From: Chondrilla cf. caribensis
Lineage: Eukaryota > Porifera > Demospongiae > Chondrillida > Chondrillidae
Direction: 5' to 3'
Assembly (NCBI GenBank): GCA_964020155.1
Contig: OZ026549.1
Span: 3,556,133 to 3,620,132 of the forward strand
DNA length: 64,000 nucleotides
Shown here piece after piece: positions 26,302 to 36,577 of this stretch (the stretch's first letter is position 1; the number at the start of each line of letters is the position of its first letter). Under the pieces are notes generated by a model, which was not told the origin of the DNA, ran no database searches, and was given only the letters and a program-made list of their open reading frames with translations. A program made the position numbers and the translations under genes.

Positions 26302-27170
26302 AGCTATACTTCTCAGTAGCAGACTTCACTTGTATTGTGGTCTATGGCGGTACAAATGAGAAACTTCAGGCCTACCACAGCTTTATACACAGCAACAGGG
26401 ATCTTCTGTGGTATTTACACCTACACAAGTTGGAATGATAGCAGGTGTACAGTTGGCTCGGTGGGGCACCCAGGTGCTTCTCATGCTTGTCCAATACTTT
26501 TTATCAAACTAGTACCTAATGAGGTTAGTGAGTACTGTTTTGGTAACCGTGGTATGTTGTGGTACATTCTTGTTATGGTATTGACACGGCTTTCTACATA
26601 CAACATAGACCATACATTGTCATTTAATCTTTTTGAAGAGTTCACTTGGGGAAGAGGATATAGAGGTATTGCCCAGATTTGCTCCCTCTGGATCTTGAAG
26701 ACTGTGTTTGATGTAACTTATCCTATAAAACATGAGTCCTTACTTCTAAATTGTACTTTGCTACACATCGATATTATATTGTCTACCATTTACCTATTGT
26801 TCACATGGTTGATAAATACATGAATGTAAGTGGAATGAACACCAGGATCACCTAACTGCCTTGCTTTCGAGTCAGCAATGATGTTATATGACATACTTAA
26901 TAATGTACAAAATCTGACATGCTTATAATACACATCCAAAACATTCATCTTTCATACATGACCTGATAATGGGGCCAAATCACCATGCAAGGTATACACA
27001 CTTGATAGACATGCATACAAACTTATTCAGCAGTTATTTCTACTGATTCAAAATTAATGGTCCATCATAAAAATACATAAACATATAACAGATACAATTG
27101 CTCGGGTGTGGTAACAGGACATAGTCATCTGTAGGGAGTTGATTGCCCGGAGCATTCTCATACGTACATC

Positions 27171-27284
27171 TCAACTCTTGGTCTTGTTACGAATCATTTT
27201 GCGAAAAGAATAACTGACGATCTCGAAGGTAATCAATACACAGAATATTCTCAGCGCTATCTTCCTAAAATTGAAATTGGACAT
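27171..27284 (-). CDS. possible 37-residue membrane micropeptide, copy A
   Basis: An ATG-initiated frame with an N-terminus MSNFNFRK, a hydrophobic stretch (IALRIFCVLITFEIVSY) and a basic tail (RKMIRNKTKS). The frame stays open upstream but without an ATG. The identical peptide is encoded in unit B at 42379-42492; a single substitution in the surrounding 190 bp is synonymous. Neighbouring sequence differs more between units, but other noncoding stretches are equally identical, so conservation is weak evidence. No family recognised; it may be noise or a promoter element of METAP1. Confidence 0.2.
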   Translation of the reverse strand: MSNFNFRKIALRIFCVLITFEIVSYSFRKMIRNKTKS

Positions 27285-27463
27285 TGTGTTCGTATTCCTG
27301 GCTTCGTAGATTTGCCGTATGCTAACTTCACAATTGATGTCTAGTGTGATTACTGTACACACACGTAATCTTTAGCTATACGTAGTAGTTAGCCACAGTA
27401 TGGTATCCGTATCGGCTTCATGTCGTATTCCTCCATTTTTTTTTCATTCACATGCATCATACC

Positions 27464-27527
27464 TAGTCTGGCGTAGCCGACCCTTGATCCGCAAAATGGC
27501 AGATCAAGGGTCGGCTACAACAGACTA
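27464..27527. mobile_element. 64-bp hairpin MITE near the METAP1-A start
   Basis: Inverted arms of about 26 nt (TAGTCTGGCGTAGCCGACCC… mirrored at the right end with two mismatches) flank a short centre containing AAAATGGC. The outermost TA may be the target duplication. A related single arm occurs at about 21356-21390 (AATGGCAGATGCAGGGTTGG), suggesting a dispersed family. The hairpin is absent from unit B at the same place. Confidence 0.7.
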
Positions 27528-27580
27528 CATTATACCTACATTGATTGTACCGTATAAATAGTCTACGGGTTGGGAAACAA

Positions 27581-30500
27581 ATGGCGGATAGTGATCACCT
27601 TTGCGAGACTCCTGGTTGCGAAAAACCTTCAAAATTAAGATGTCCTGTTTGTGTTAAGCGAGGTATTGAAGGTAGTTTCTTCTGTTCCCAGGTAAGGATT
27701 GTAAGTAGCTTTCCAGTTACAAGTTGAGTCTCTCTTTGAAACTGAACTCATATTCATTACACACACTGTACCTTCTCTGCACTTTTAGGATTGTTTTAAA
27801 GGATACTGGCCTAAGCACAAGAAGATTCACGGAACAACTGGTAACGTGATTCATGCAAGTAGCCAGTATACAATAATTATTTGGTATGATTAGTCACAGC
27901 TTTAACATTCTGTGCTCTTAGATTGTCCAAGGGGTATGGTTTGATCACGGATGTTGTTGACACAAACATACTACTGACATTGACACAATGCTCAACCCCA
28001 AACATGCAAATGTAGTAGCGCACATACTGTGGAACATTCACTAAACACTCTCTTTGTGTAGCCATCCCTCCATTTTGTATCATGGCTGATTGTCTTAGGA
28101 ATAGGCTGTTTTCCAATAGCACTGTAATTACAATGATTTTATCCCCATTGCAAACATTTTTGGTAAGCCAAAGTACTACATGTTGCTGCATGACTATCTT
28201 AAGTATGTATGTACATTATTACTATCTACTTACACTTCAGTCCATCCCTACCTAGAGCAAGCTCAAACTAATGTGTATAACCCTTGGCCGCACTTCAAGT
28301 TTACAGGGAATTTGAGGCCGTTCCCAAAGGTGAAGATGGTTATCATTGTGCCTAACACATTATCGCATGTGGATATTACTGAGTTTCTAATCCCAGTCGC
28401 CACATAGAGATGTTCCATCGAACATATGCAGACCAGATTATGCGGATGATGAAAATGGTAATTACTGCAGTATTGTAGTCCAACTATTAATGTGTATGGT
28501 AATAACTGGATACTGTTCATTCGAATGTTGTGCATTCAAATATCACTTTTTATGTCAGGTTACCCTAGAAGTGAAGTTGAATCTAAAAAAGTAGGAAGAA
28601 TTGAAGTTCTGTCAGAATCTGAAATAGAAAAAATGAAGGTTGCCTGTAAGGTACGTATATTTTTGTATGTTTCCATTTCACTTGTCCCCTGAGCACTAAT
28701 GTCTCATACATATGTTTGTATTTTGAATACAATCTACGTATGTGAATTATTTCCCCTGTCACTCTACATTTCGTGGTCACTAATGTTTGAAGGCTTACAC
28801 ACTAGGCCTTCCCAAGTATTGGTACTGTCCCAGAACTAAACTTAAGCTTACTGAATGATGTTGTTAACATAGATTTGTACAGTTGTTACGTAGTGGTGGT
28901 CTTTGTTGTGATATATCATTGTTTGTTGTGATTGTATTGTTACTGTTTGTTGTAATATTTTGCCACTTTGTGTGACACTTGTTTTGGTTGTTTGTTGTAC
29001 ACCAGTTGTACTAGTTGTCCTGCATTGTATTCATATTGCATTTAGCTTGGAAGGGAAGTTTTGGACATTGCAGCCAAAGCTGTGAAGCGTGATGTGACTA
29101 CAGATGAGATAGATAGGATTGTGCATGAGGTGAGGAAGTGCCGTGTGTAGGAGCGTAGGTGATGGCTATGGAACATGAATCCTGTCATTGTAGCTGTTTT
29201 GAATTTTTTCCATGCACTCACATACTGATGCATGTCTTCTTCCCTTATATAACTGTGATAAATATTTGGCATATCCCTTTGTGCATATGTGTGTAGGCGT
29301 GTATTGAAAGGGAGTGCTATCCGTCTCCTCTCAACTACTACAATTTTCCAAAATCTTGCTGCACGTAAGTGGCCCAAAGACAATGTACAGTACAATGATA
29401 TGTGCAACAACTTGTCCACGTCAATAGATCAGTTAACGAGGTCATTTGTCATGGAATACCAGACAAGCGGCCTTTGGAGGATGGGGATATATGCAATAGT
29501 AAGTGGAGCGAAGTCAAATTGTTCACTATAACAATATTATGCAGTGTAAGTGAGCTGTGAAGGGAACATGCATTCCATTGTTGATTTTGATGTAGTTGAC
29601 ATCACAGTTTATCATGATGGATTTCATGCTGATTTGAATGAGACATTTTTTGTTGGTAAAGTTGATGAAGACAGTAAAAAGCTTGTGAATGTGGCATATG
29701 AGTGTTTGATGGCAGGAATAAGCATTGGTATGTTATACAGCATTAGTCAATTAATTAATGGGTAAATTGAGAAATCTTGTGTACTTGTAGTGAAACCAGG
29801 AGTAAAGTATAGGGAGATTGGTAATGAAATTCAAAGACATGCTAGTTCCAATGGATTCTCTGTTGTAAGAACATACTGTGGACATGGAATCAACCAGTGA
29901 GAGGATGTTTTGTTGTGTGTGCAGTTAAGTATTGTCTCTTCATTGTCCTACATATGCCTTGCAGTTGAATAACGCAATATTTGCTTGTCCGTGTTCTAGG
30001 TTATTCCACCCTGCCCCTTCAGTTCCACACTATGCAAGTACGCTTGGAGATTTGCATGCCAGTAGAAATACTTTGGTATAATATCATATTTCTACTGAAT
30101 TTCTCTTATCCTTATAGAGAATAAGGCTATTGGTGTAATGAAACCAGGTCAAACGTTCACTATTGAGCCAATGATTTCCGAAGGTACTTGGAAGGATGTT
30201 ACCTGGCCAGACAACTGGACAGCTGTTACAACTGTAAGTAGCTTATGAGCAAGTGTTGTATACCCTATAGTGCCCTGAATAATAGAAACCAGGTAGCAAC
30301 TAACACTAGTTTGTAATGCCATGTGGATGTTGTAGTCTGTGCATAAATCTGGATACTCTAGAACACACTATTACATTCAACGAATTGTACAGATTGTCAC
30401 TCTCGTCACCAATGTAACTAGAATGAATAATAGTGTCTTGGCAAATGCCTTGAATTTCTAAATATTATCATCACGTGAGCTAATTTGAATTGTCATTTGT

Positions 30501-30622
30501 CTCCTCAGGACGGAAAGAGGTCAGCCCAATTTGAGCAAACATTGTTGGTAACAGAAACAGGCTGTGACATTTTGACCATTAGACCGGACTGTGACGGAAA
30601 ACCACACTTTATGACTCAATGA
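27581..30622 (+). CDS. METAP1: methionine aminopeptidase 1, copy A
   Basis: Removes the initiator Met from nascent proteins at the ribosome in the cytosol. Thirteen exons, all phases consistent, 377 residues (human 386): 27581-27691, 27789-27840, 28241-28329, 28397-28457, 28559-28650, 29046-29129, 29297-29364, 29428-29498, 29596-29727, 29791-29896, 30000-30037, 30118-30233, 30509-30622. The N-terminal ribosome-binding zinc finger is CETPGC…CPVC…[19 protein letters not shown]. The catalytic domain has [25 protein letters not shown], the metal ligands Asp ([19 protein letters not shown], two Asp), His (YCGHGIN), Glu ([10 protein letters not shown]) and Glu ([10 protein letters not shown]). Everything needed for activity is intact. 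Differences from copy B: Thr vs Ile in CC(T/I)SVNE, Ala vs Gly in FH(A/G)DLNE, Pro vs Cys in LFH(P/C)AP, Pro vs Leu in TIR(P/L)DC. The start is the MADSD ATG by analogy with orthologs. Confidence 0.95.
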
Positions 30623-30837
30623 TTGTGTTTATATCAAATGAATTGACACTAGCTTGCTGTAATTATTGCAATGTCATTATAGAGCACATGCACACACATG
30701 AATATTATTTTATTATTATTAATTTGCAGAAAGCTTTATTATACGGTGCTGCCAATTTACATAATTTAAAATTTATAATAATTATTAGCTAGCTAAAAAA
30801 CTATGACTGTAATATTCCACATATGTATGTTGTTGTT
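30623..30837. other. METAP1-A 3' region; empty target sites for helitron-like elements of unit B
   Basis: Contains GTAATTATTGCAATG at 30659-30673, the uninterrupted version of the site where a helitron-like element sits at 46699-47923 in unit B. It also contains the ATTATT-rich stretch corresponding to the second insertion complex. No gene seen. Confidence 0.6.
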
Positions 30838-30987
30838 ATTCTAGTAGAGGTTCTAGCTCTATAACAACAAATATAAACGGAACTTTGTGTGAGTCACCGA
30901 TTTGATATAATTTTGTGGTTCCGCCTGCAGTATGCCAGTCTAATTGCAGGTTTGTCCCCTTCAAATAGAGAGGGAGTATTATTAAAA
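30838..30987 (+). pseudogene. orphan copy of the PDS5 promoter/5' leader
   Basis: Matches 52856-53008 in front of PDS5, including the GTGAGTCACCGATTTGAT and TTGTCCCCTTCAAATAGAG blocks, with a few substitutions. The match stops at ATTAAAA, directly before where the PDS5 start codon would be; foreign DNA follows. It is thus a promoter with its gene removed. Confidence 0.85.
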
Positions 30988-31045
30988 CAAGTAATTCGAG
31001 TTTAAAAACTCGTGGGGCTGCCGCCCCCCGCACTCGAATTACTTG
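30988..31045. repeat. palindrome at the left edge of the RT-containing insertion
   Basis: CAAGTAATTCGAG at 30988-31000 is mirrored by CTCGAATTACTTG ending at 31045, with an inner GC-rich hairpin GGGGCTGCCGCCCC. It begins exactly where similarity to the PDS5 leader ends, so it marks an element terminus or breakpoint. Confidence 0.75.
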
Positions 31046-31279
31046 GCGTCTTTGTTAGGTTTAGAAGAACCTTCGCTGAAGTTATTACGTTCGGCGGAGC
31101 TTCAGCGCACGAATTCTAACCCAATTTCAAATTGTCAGCGTTCGAAATCGGCCATCTTTATTTCGCGCAATATAAATTCTAAATTAATATAAATTTTGAC
31201 ACAATCAATCAATAATACCATACCATACAATATAATTACAGAGCTCATACAATACAGTTATAGAGTTCATTGATAGCAA

Positions 31280-34200
31280 TTAGATATGGCTTTCTGCACT
31301 GGCCAGAATCATGTCGGTTGCCTCGCTCCTACGTGGGCATCTTTGCCGCGATCGATGTCCTCTGAGACAAAGTATAGCTGATCGAATCAAGGCGAATGTA
31401 ATGCGGCATCGAATCCACTTGATTGTTGTGCTGTATGATTGGTCCCGCTTCTCGGCTATTAGGGAAGCCAGTCGTTTGTACATTACAGCAGCTGATGGCC
31501 CAACTCCTCCTGATGTCGAAAATACTAGTGGAGAGAAAGTTCCTCCTTCTACCTCTTTTATTCTCTCATCATAAGAGCGTTTCTTCTCGTTTTCTTTAGC
31601 TCTGTAGCAAGACTCCAGCGGGGTGCGACGATAGCTTGGTACTAATGGGTAAAAGACCCTTACGTCAAAGAATGCACGTTGCTTTCGACCCCAGAAGTTG
31701 TCTGCCACCACATCAAGGCGGGCTCCATCCTCTCGATTGGCTGTGGCATGTCTGAGTGTTTCACCAGATAAAGATTGCAGTGTTGGTTCTATGCCAACAT
31801 TGTAACACACTTCAGACAGAAGATCTGCTGTAATGTCTCTGACTTCGTTATGTCGTATAGTCGGAAAACCTCCACATGAGCATATTAGTGAGTGATCAAC
31901 AGTAAAGGGTTGTCCACAAACACAATTCTTAGGTAATCTTGTAGGTTGCCATCCATATCTCAAGGCTAATGCATCTCTGAAATCTCCCTTATGGAGAAAG
32001 AATCCGTGTTCATCCAGGGGTAGTGCAGTTAGCCATATCGAAGCTCCTTTCTCACATGCCATCTGTGTTGCTTTCTTCATGTGGGGAGAGAGTTTGTTCA
32101 TCAGATCATCTAGCTTTCCCCTTTCTCGTTGTTTCTTCTGTTTGTAGATTTCATATTTGGTGTTGGCTTGATAGCTATCTGGTTGTTCAGAGACCTCTTG
32201 ATGCTGTTGGATAATTAGAGCAGCCATGGGGGCAGTAATTTTCCGGGAGTTTTGGTATTGAATGTCAGCTTGTTGAGTTGGATTGGGAATTCCAAGGCCT
32301 CCGAGGCATGCTGGGAGAGATATGAGCTCCCTTTCCAAAGAGCTAATCGCAGAGCGGCCAGTGAGAGCTGGTAGTAGTTTTGTTGTAATGGCATCTTCTA
32401 GAGGCTGTAATAGGTCAGTAATTCCAGGTATTGTGCGCATGAGGAAGTTCCACTTGTTCATAGTATAGTGGGTGTATGCTGCATAGGCAGCATGGGGTTG
32501 TGTTGCAGCAATCTCAGCTAAAGATTGAATTTCTCCTACCCATGACTCGATTTTCATCTGCACAAAGTTCTCCACAAATGAGGTACTTCCAAGAGCACTG
32601 CCTAGGTGTCTTCTGCCTTCAGTTGTGATGTTTATTGCAGTGTTCTGAAAAACTTCTTTAGCTTCTTCAAGATTTCCGTCTTTTACTACAATCCATGATT
32701 TCTCAGCGTTTGGGAAATACCCAAAAGCCGGTCCATATTTCAGCAGTGCATCCCACCAGTTACGAAGTGAATGCAGGTGGGCAGAAGCAGTGGCATCATC
32801 TGCAAACCATATTTGCTTTACATTTGGATCTTGTAACTTATTGATGAGTGGTATCATCGCGATCGCGTACATGGCCATCGCCAGAGGATCGCCTTGCGTC
32901 GTACCTTCTTGAGAGAAAATTGTCTTATCATTGATGTAAAGAGGCACATCCTCTCTGTATGTGTTAATCAGTACAGTGGCGAGTGATGGACATAACTTCT
33001 GGATGTTTCTCAAGGCATTTTCCCTGTTAAGGGAATTAAAGGCGTTGGAGGCGTCCACTAAAAGGACAGCATCAGAATTCTTGTTTTCAAAAATATCCCG
33101 CATAGCATGTATGGCAGCTTCACAGCCTGCTTCTTGGCCTGCGCATAGTTGTTTTGGCCCGGCTGCTTCCATTATAGAAGCCTTGATGATAGAGAGTATA
33201 GCACGGCCTATTATCCTTCTCACTGTTTCTCCAATTGCAATAGGCCGCACCCCAGGGCATTTGTCCAGTGCGATCAATCGACAGGCAACTAAAGCTGAAA
33301 TTCCATGTGGGTCAACGTATGATGTACAAATTCTCTTCGTGACAATTGCAATAGCATTACATAAGTCTACGGAACACTGACCGAAGGAGGAACAAAGACG
33401 TTTCCATCCGGCTGCATCTACACCTGATGGACCAGCTGCACCATCAGATTTGAGTGCTGAATCAAGGATAAGTTTACCATCAATTTGCTCAAATAGGATG
33501 GGATGAACGGGGTCAATTGAGCCGGAACTCTCAATAATAGCTTCAGTTGATGGTGGTTGTCTGGGTGGATGTTTGCTTAACAAACTCTCTATAACTCCAT
33601 CATTAGGAGTTAGTGGTGAGCCAACCTTGTTATCATGCAGTAATCTTATTGCAGCCTTAAGCTTTCCTTCTTTTATCAGTGTGGCAAACCGTCTTGATTT
33701 ATCGTAATTTCCAGTGGTGCCTTTCTGTGACCTGCGGAGTTGTTGTTGGATGGTTCGACCCTCCAGGAGTAAAGAGTTCAGGTCTCCTTTCTTCCATAGG
33801 TCAAGCCTCCTCTGCAAATGTACGGAATGTTCCTTTGTTTTGGATCGAGGATTGGGTTTTTGCAACATCAAAACTGGTAGAGTAAATGCTGCCTTTAAAG
33901 CAATGGCTTCTAATGCAGATTCTTCTCCATAAGAGGCAAAAAGTCTGGCTAACTCCTTTACGAATGCTTTCCCAGGTTTACCAGATGGTACCTTAAATAA
34001 ATTCCTCCTCCAGTGTACAATTTCAGCATAACTTGAGTTGATAATTTGGGTGAAGTCCGTTCCAGTAATCTCATCCCACATGAAGGAGGCAGATTGTGAT
34101 GACTGATAATGTGGTAAATCTGGAACAGATGAGATAGATTGAACTGAGGTGGTACAAGCACTTAATGTTGATGAAGTGGATGAGGGTTGAACTGAGGTGG

Positions 34201-35095
34201 TACAAACACTTAAAGGTGATGTAGTGGATGAGGGTTGAACTGAGGTGGTACAAACACTTAAAGGTGATGAAGTGGATGGGAGTTGGACTGAGGTGGTACA
34301 GGCACTTAATGTTGATGAAGTGGATGAGGGTTGAACTGAGGTGGTACAGGCACTTAAAGGTGATGAAGTGGATGTGGGTTGAACTGAGGTGGTACAAACA
34401 CTTAATGTTGATAAGGTGGATGGGGATTGAGCTAAGGTGGTACAAGCACTTAAGGGTAATGAAGTGGATGTGGGTTGAACTGAGGTGGTATAAACACTTG
34501 ATGTTGATAAGGTGGATGGGGATTGAGCTAAGGTGGTACAGACACTTAGGGGTGATGAAGTGGATGTGGGTTGAACTGAGGTGGTACAGGCACTTAATGT
34601 TGATGAAGTGGATGAGGGTTGAACTGAGGTGGTACAGGCACTTAAAGGTGATGAAGTGGATATGGGTTGAACTGAGGTGGTACAAACACTTAATGTTGAT
34701 GAGGTGGGTGGGGATTGAGCTAAGGTGGTACAGGCACTTAAAGGTAATGAAGTGGATGTGGGTTGAACTGAGGTGGTATAAACACTTAATGTTGATGAGG
34801 TGGGTAAGGATTGGACTGAATTAATACAAGTACTCAATGGTGATAAAGTGGATGAAGATGTAACTGAAGGTGTATGAATACTCGGTGGAGGTGATGCAGA
34901 TGGATATTTTTCCTTTGCGCTTACTATTGATGAACGCGGATAGGGCTTCGGATCAGACTGAGAGCGAGAAGAAGAGCATAGATTCAGGCATCTACCGTAC
35001 TTTGACGGAAGACAATCATTACAGCGATTTCTCGATTTGGCACACGAGCAATTCTTGCATCTACCGTCTCTGTTACAACGACAGCATACAGGCAT
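31280..35095 (-). mobile_element. non-LTR-type retrotransposon polyprotein, intact (RT + zinc finger + restriction-like endonuclease-like domain)
   Basis: One uninterrupted minus-strand frame of 1271 residues from ATG at 35095. Order: a Cys-rich N-terminal module (CCRC…CKNCSCAKSRNRCNDC); a Ser/Thr/Pro-rich region of 16-residue repeats; a basic linker; a reverse transcriptase with RLIALDKCPGVRPIAIGETV, VLLVDASNAFNSLN, TTQGDPLAMA and the catalytic FADD box (near residue 763); then C-x-C-x7-H-x3-C (CVCGQPFTVDHSLIC), RHNEVRD, and RLDVVADNFWGRKQRAFFDV, which fits the CCHC finger plus PD-(D/E)xK-type endonuclease of R2-like elements. No LTRs, integrase or protease seen. Family: RLE-encoding non-LTR element by domain order; exact clade not assigned. 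Being fully open, it may be recent. The insert lies in unit A where 1.46 kb of PDS5 is missing. Confidence 0.85.
34125..34855. repeat. 48-bp coding minisatellite inside the retrotransposon
   Basis: About fifteen tandem copies of a 48-bp unit encode a 16-residue repeat of the form LS(A/V)CTTSVQP(T/S)STSSP, alternating with LAQSPSTLST variants. Because the period is a multiple of three, all copies stay in frame, and several shadow frames also remain open. It probably forms an extended low-complexity linker. Confidence 0.9.
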
Positions 35096-35303
35096 AGTTG
35101 AGGAGATGCAAATCAAGCCGTTCCACAATCTAGAAATTCTGCGTTATATGCGTCCCGCCATTTTGACCGCCATTTGATCTCGATTGTAATTCTAATATAA
35201 ATTCATTGTTGCGGTTACGCGTAGGAACACATATTATATTTATATATATCTATATATCTATCGGACGAGCGTTACATACCGGAAGTCGAAATGAAAACAA
35301 TAT

Positions 35304-35326
35304 AGGGGCTGCCTGCGGCAGCCCCT
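35304..35326. repeat. GC-rich palindrome to the right of the intact RT element
   Basis: AGGGGCTGCC and GGCAGCCCCT arms surround a 3-nt centre. It resembles the GC hairpin at 31014-31027 on the other side of the RT element, suggesting both belong to one host element into which the RT inserted. From here to 35617 nothing else is recognised. Confidence 0.6.
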
Positions 35327-35617
35327 AAAAATGCTGAAAATTCGCTGAGGTATACTAGCCCCATGGCCAAATCATAATATACTACAACTTATGTTATTGG
35401 GGATCACAGAACACAAGTCTGGCACAACAAGGGGAAATCGCAAATACACAACAGAAGTAACTTGAGAACAAATTTTCAAGAAATCAGAAAGACGTATGCC
35501 ATCATTCTGTTACTCCATGTGTAGCTGGAATCCCACACTATAACACTACGAGGGCCGTTTCGTCAGATTCCTTTACGCTGTCTAGATATGGCTCGAAAAG
35601 ACGATTTTCGTGGTATG

Positions 35618-36577
35618 GTATTGTATACAGTACACATCAGTGTATAGGCAGTTGATCTTGTTATACGTAATATTATGTTCATGGTTGGCTTGCTCCATGA
35701 CACAACTGCCAAAATAATGGAACAGCTACAACACTAGGGCAACCCATTGCAACAGAGTCTCATTAGTAGGAACCTCAAGGGAACAGCTGACAAATCCTTC
35801 TTACCAGAAATTCATATGAACAGTAGTAATCCTTTAGTATAGGCATGGGGGGAACTACAGAAGCTTCCTAATAAGAGGAATTTCTTATTAAGCAAGTTCC
35901 TACTCACAAGACTCTGCTGTGCATTATTACAAGACAGCATCCATTACCATAGAAACAGTACTATTATACGGCAATTTTATAATGTATAAAGCGCTAGCAA
36001 CAGTATAAAGCGTTAACAACGGATGCTATAATGGTTAAGACATGGACACTCGGGCATTATGACATATAAAATACACTCGCCCTCGGTATTTTATATGTCA
36101 CAATGCCCTCATGCCCATGTCTTAACCATAAGTAGTAAACACTTATGTCAGTTGTAGTTACATTGAAGTACTAAATTAACCCACAATCACAACCAAATGG
36201 TCAAGGATAGCTTTAGATTGAGAAAGAATTAAGTTATTGCCTGTTTTACATGTGTATTTAGTTATTGATCAGCTAAATTCTGTAGTAGCCTTTGTGTACA
36301 AATGCACATTGTGTTTGTGTAGATTATCAATGTCAATAATGAATGTGTAAATGAAGGAAATAACAACTTGGAAAGATATTGTATTGTGACACCCCCTTAA
36401 TCCCGTCATGTACAGATTAATTCACTGTGAGATATTCATACAGAATGTATGTATATATCGCAATCTGTATATTTGTACCGTTCTATGTACACTGTATGTG
36501 TTGAAAAATGCAATTTTGGATATTTTGTCTGTTACTGTAAGGGAAGCAGAGTTTATACCAAAAGGTTTAGTTGAGGT
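35618..36577 (+). pseudogene. PDS5 fragment, unit A, part 1 (introns and exon 5 remnant)
   Basis: Matches 54470-55277 of the PDS5 gene. The exon 5 copy (GCAATTTTGGATATTTTGTC…) has lost about 50 bp at its 5' side, including the splice acceptor and the first codons, so it cannot be spliced normally. Exons 1-4 are absent from this unit. The fragment is interrupted at 36577 by the second RT element. Confidence 0.9.
36031..36130. mobile_element. hairpin (foldback) insertion in the PDS5 fragment of unit A
   Basis: Arms of about 43 nt (ATGGTTAAGACATGG… / …CCATGTCTTAACCAT) flank a 13-nt loop around 36074-36086. The surrounding about 200 bp (35934-36133), which also carry an outer AGCATCC…GGATGCT pair and two direct 19-bp repeats (TATAAAGCGYTARCAAC), are missing from unit B near 54776, where the flanks meet directly. 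Confidence 0.8.

Larger units (their letters stand above)
26302..27580. other. intergenic region between actin and METAP1-A, containing the left edge of the tandem duplication
   Basis: The left part (to 26596) is single-copy. From 26597 rightwards the sequence recurs at 41807 onwards, marking the start of duplicated unit A. The frame on the plus strand around 26600-26820 that resembles one at 41827-42018 is similar only because the DNA is duplicated; no known protein is recognised. A small minus-strand frame and a hairpin element are listed separately. Confidence 0.6.

Noticed and set aside
26335..26823. 162-codon plus-strand frame with a related frame at 41827-42018
   Set aside because: The similarity is due to the segmental duplication; frames differ in length, and no protein family or splice context supports coding.
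27553..27560. TATAAATA 21 bp before the METAP1-A start codon (also in copy B)
   Set aside because: A TATA box there would place transcription start at or after the ATG; probably leader sequence, though a downstream start cannot be formally excluded.
34071..34824. Two further long open frames on both strands across the 48-bp repeats
   Set aside because: A 48-bp period keeps any stop-free frame open through all copies; the retrotransposon frame explains the region.
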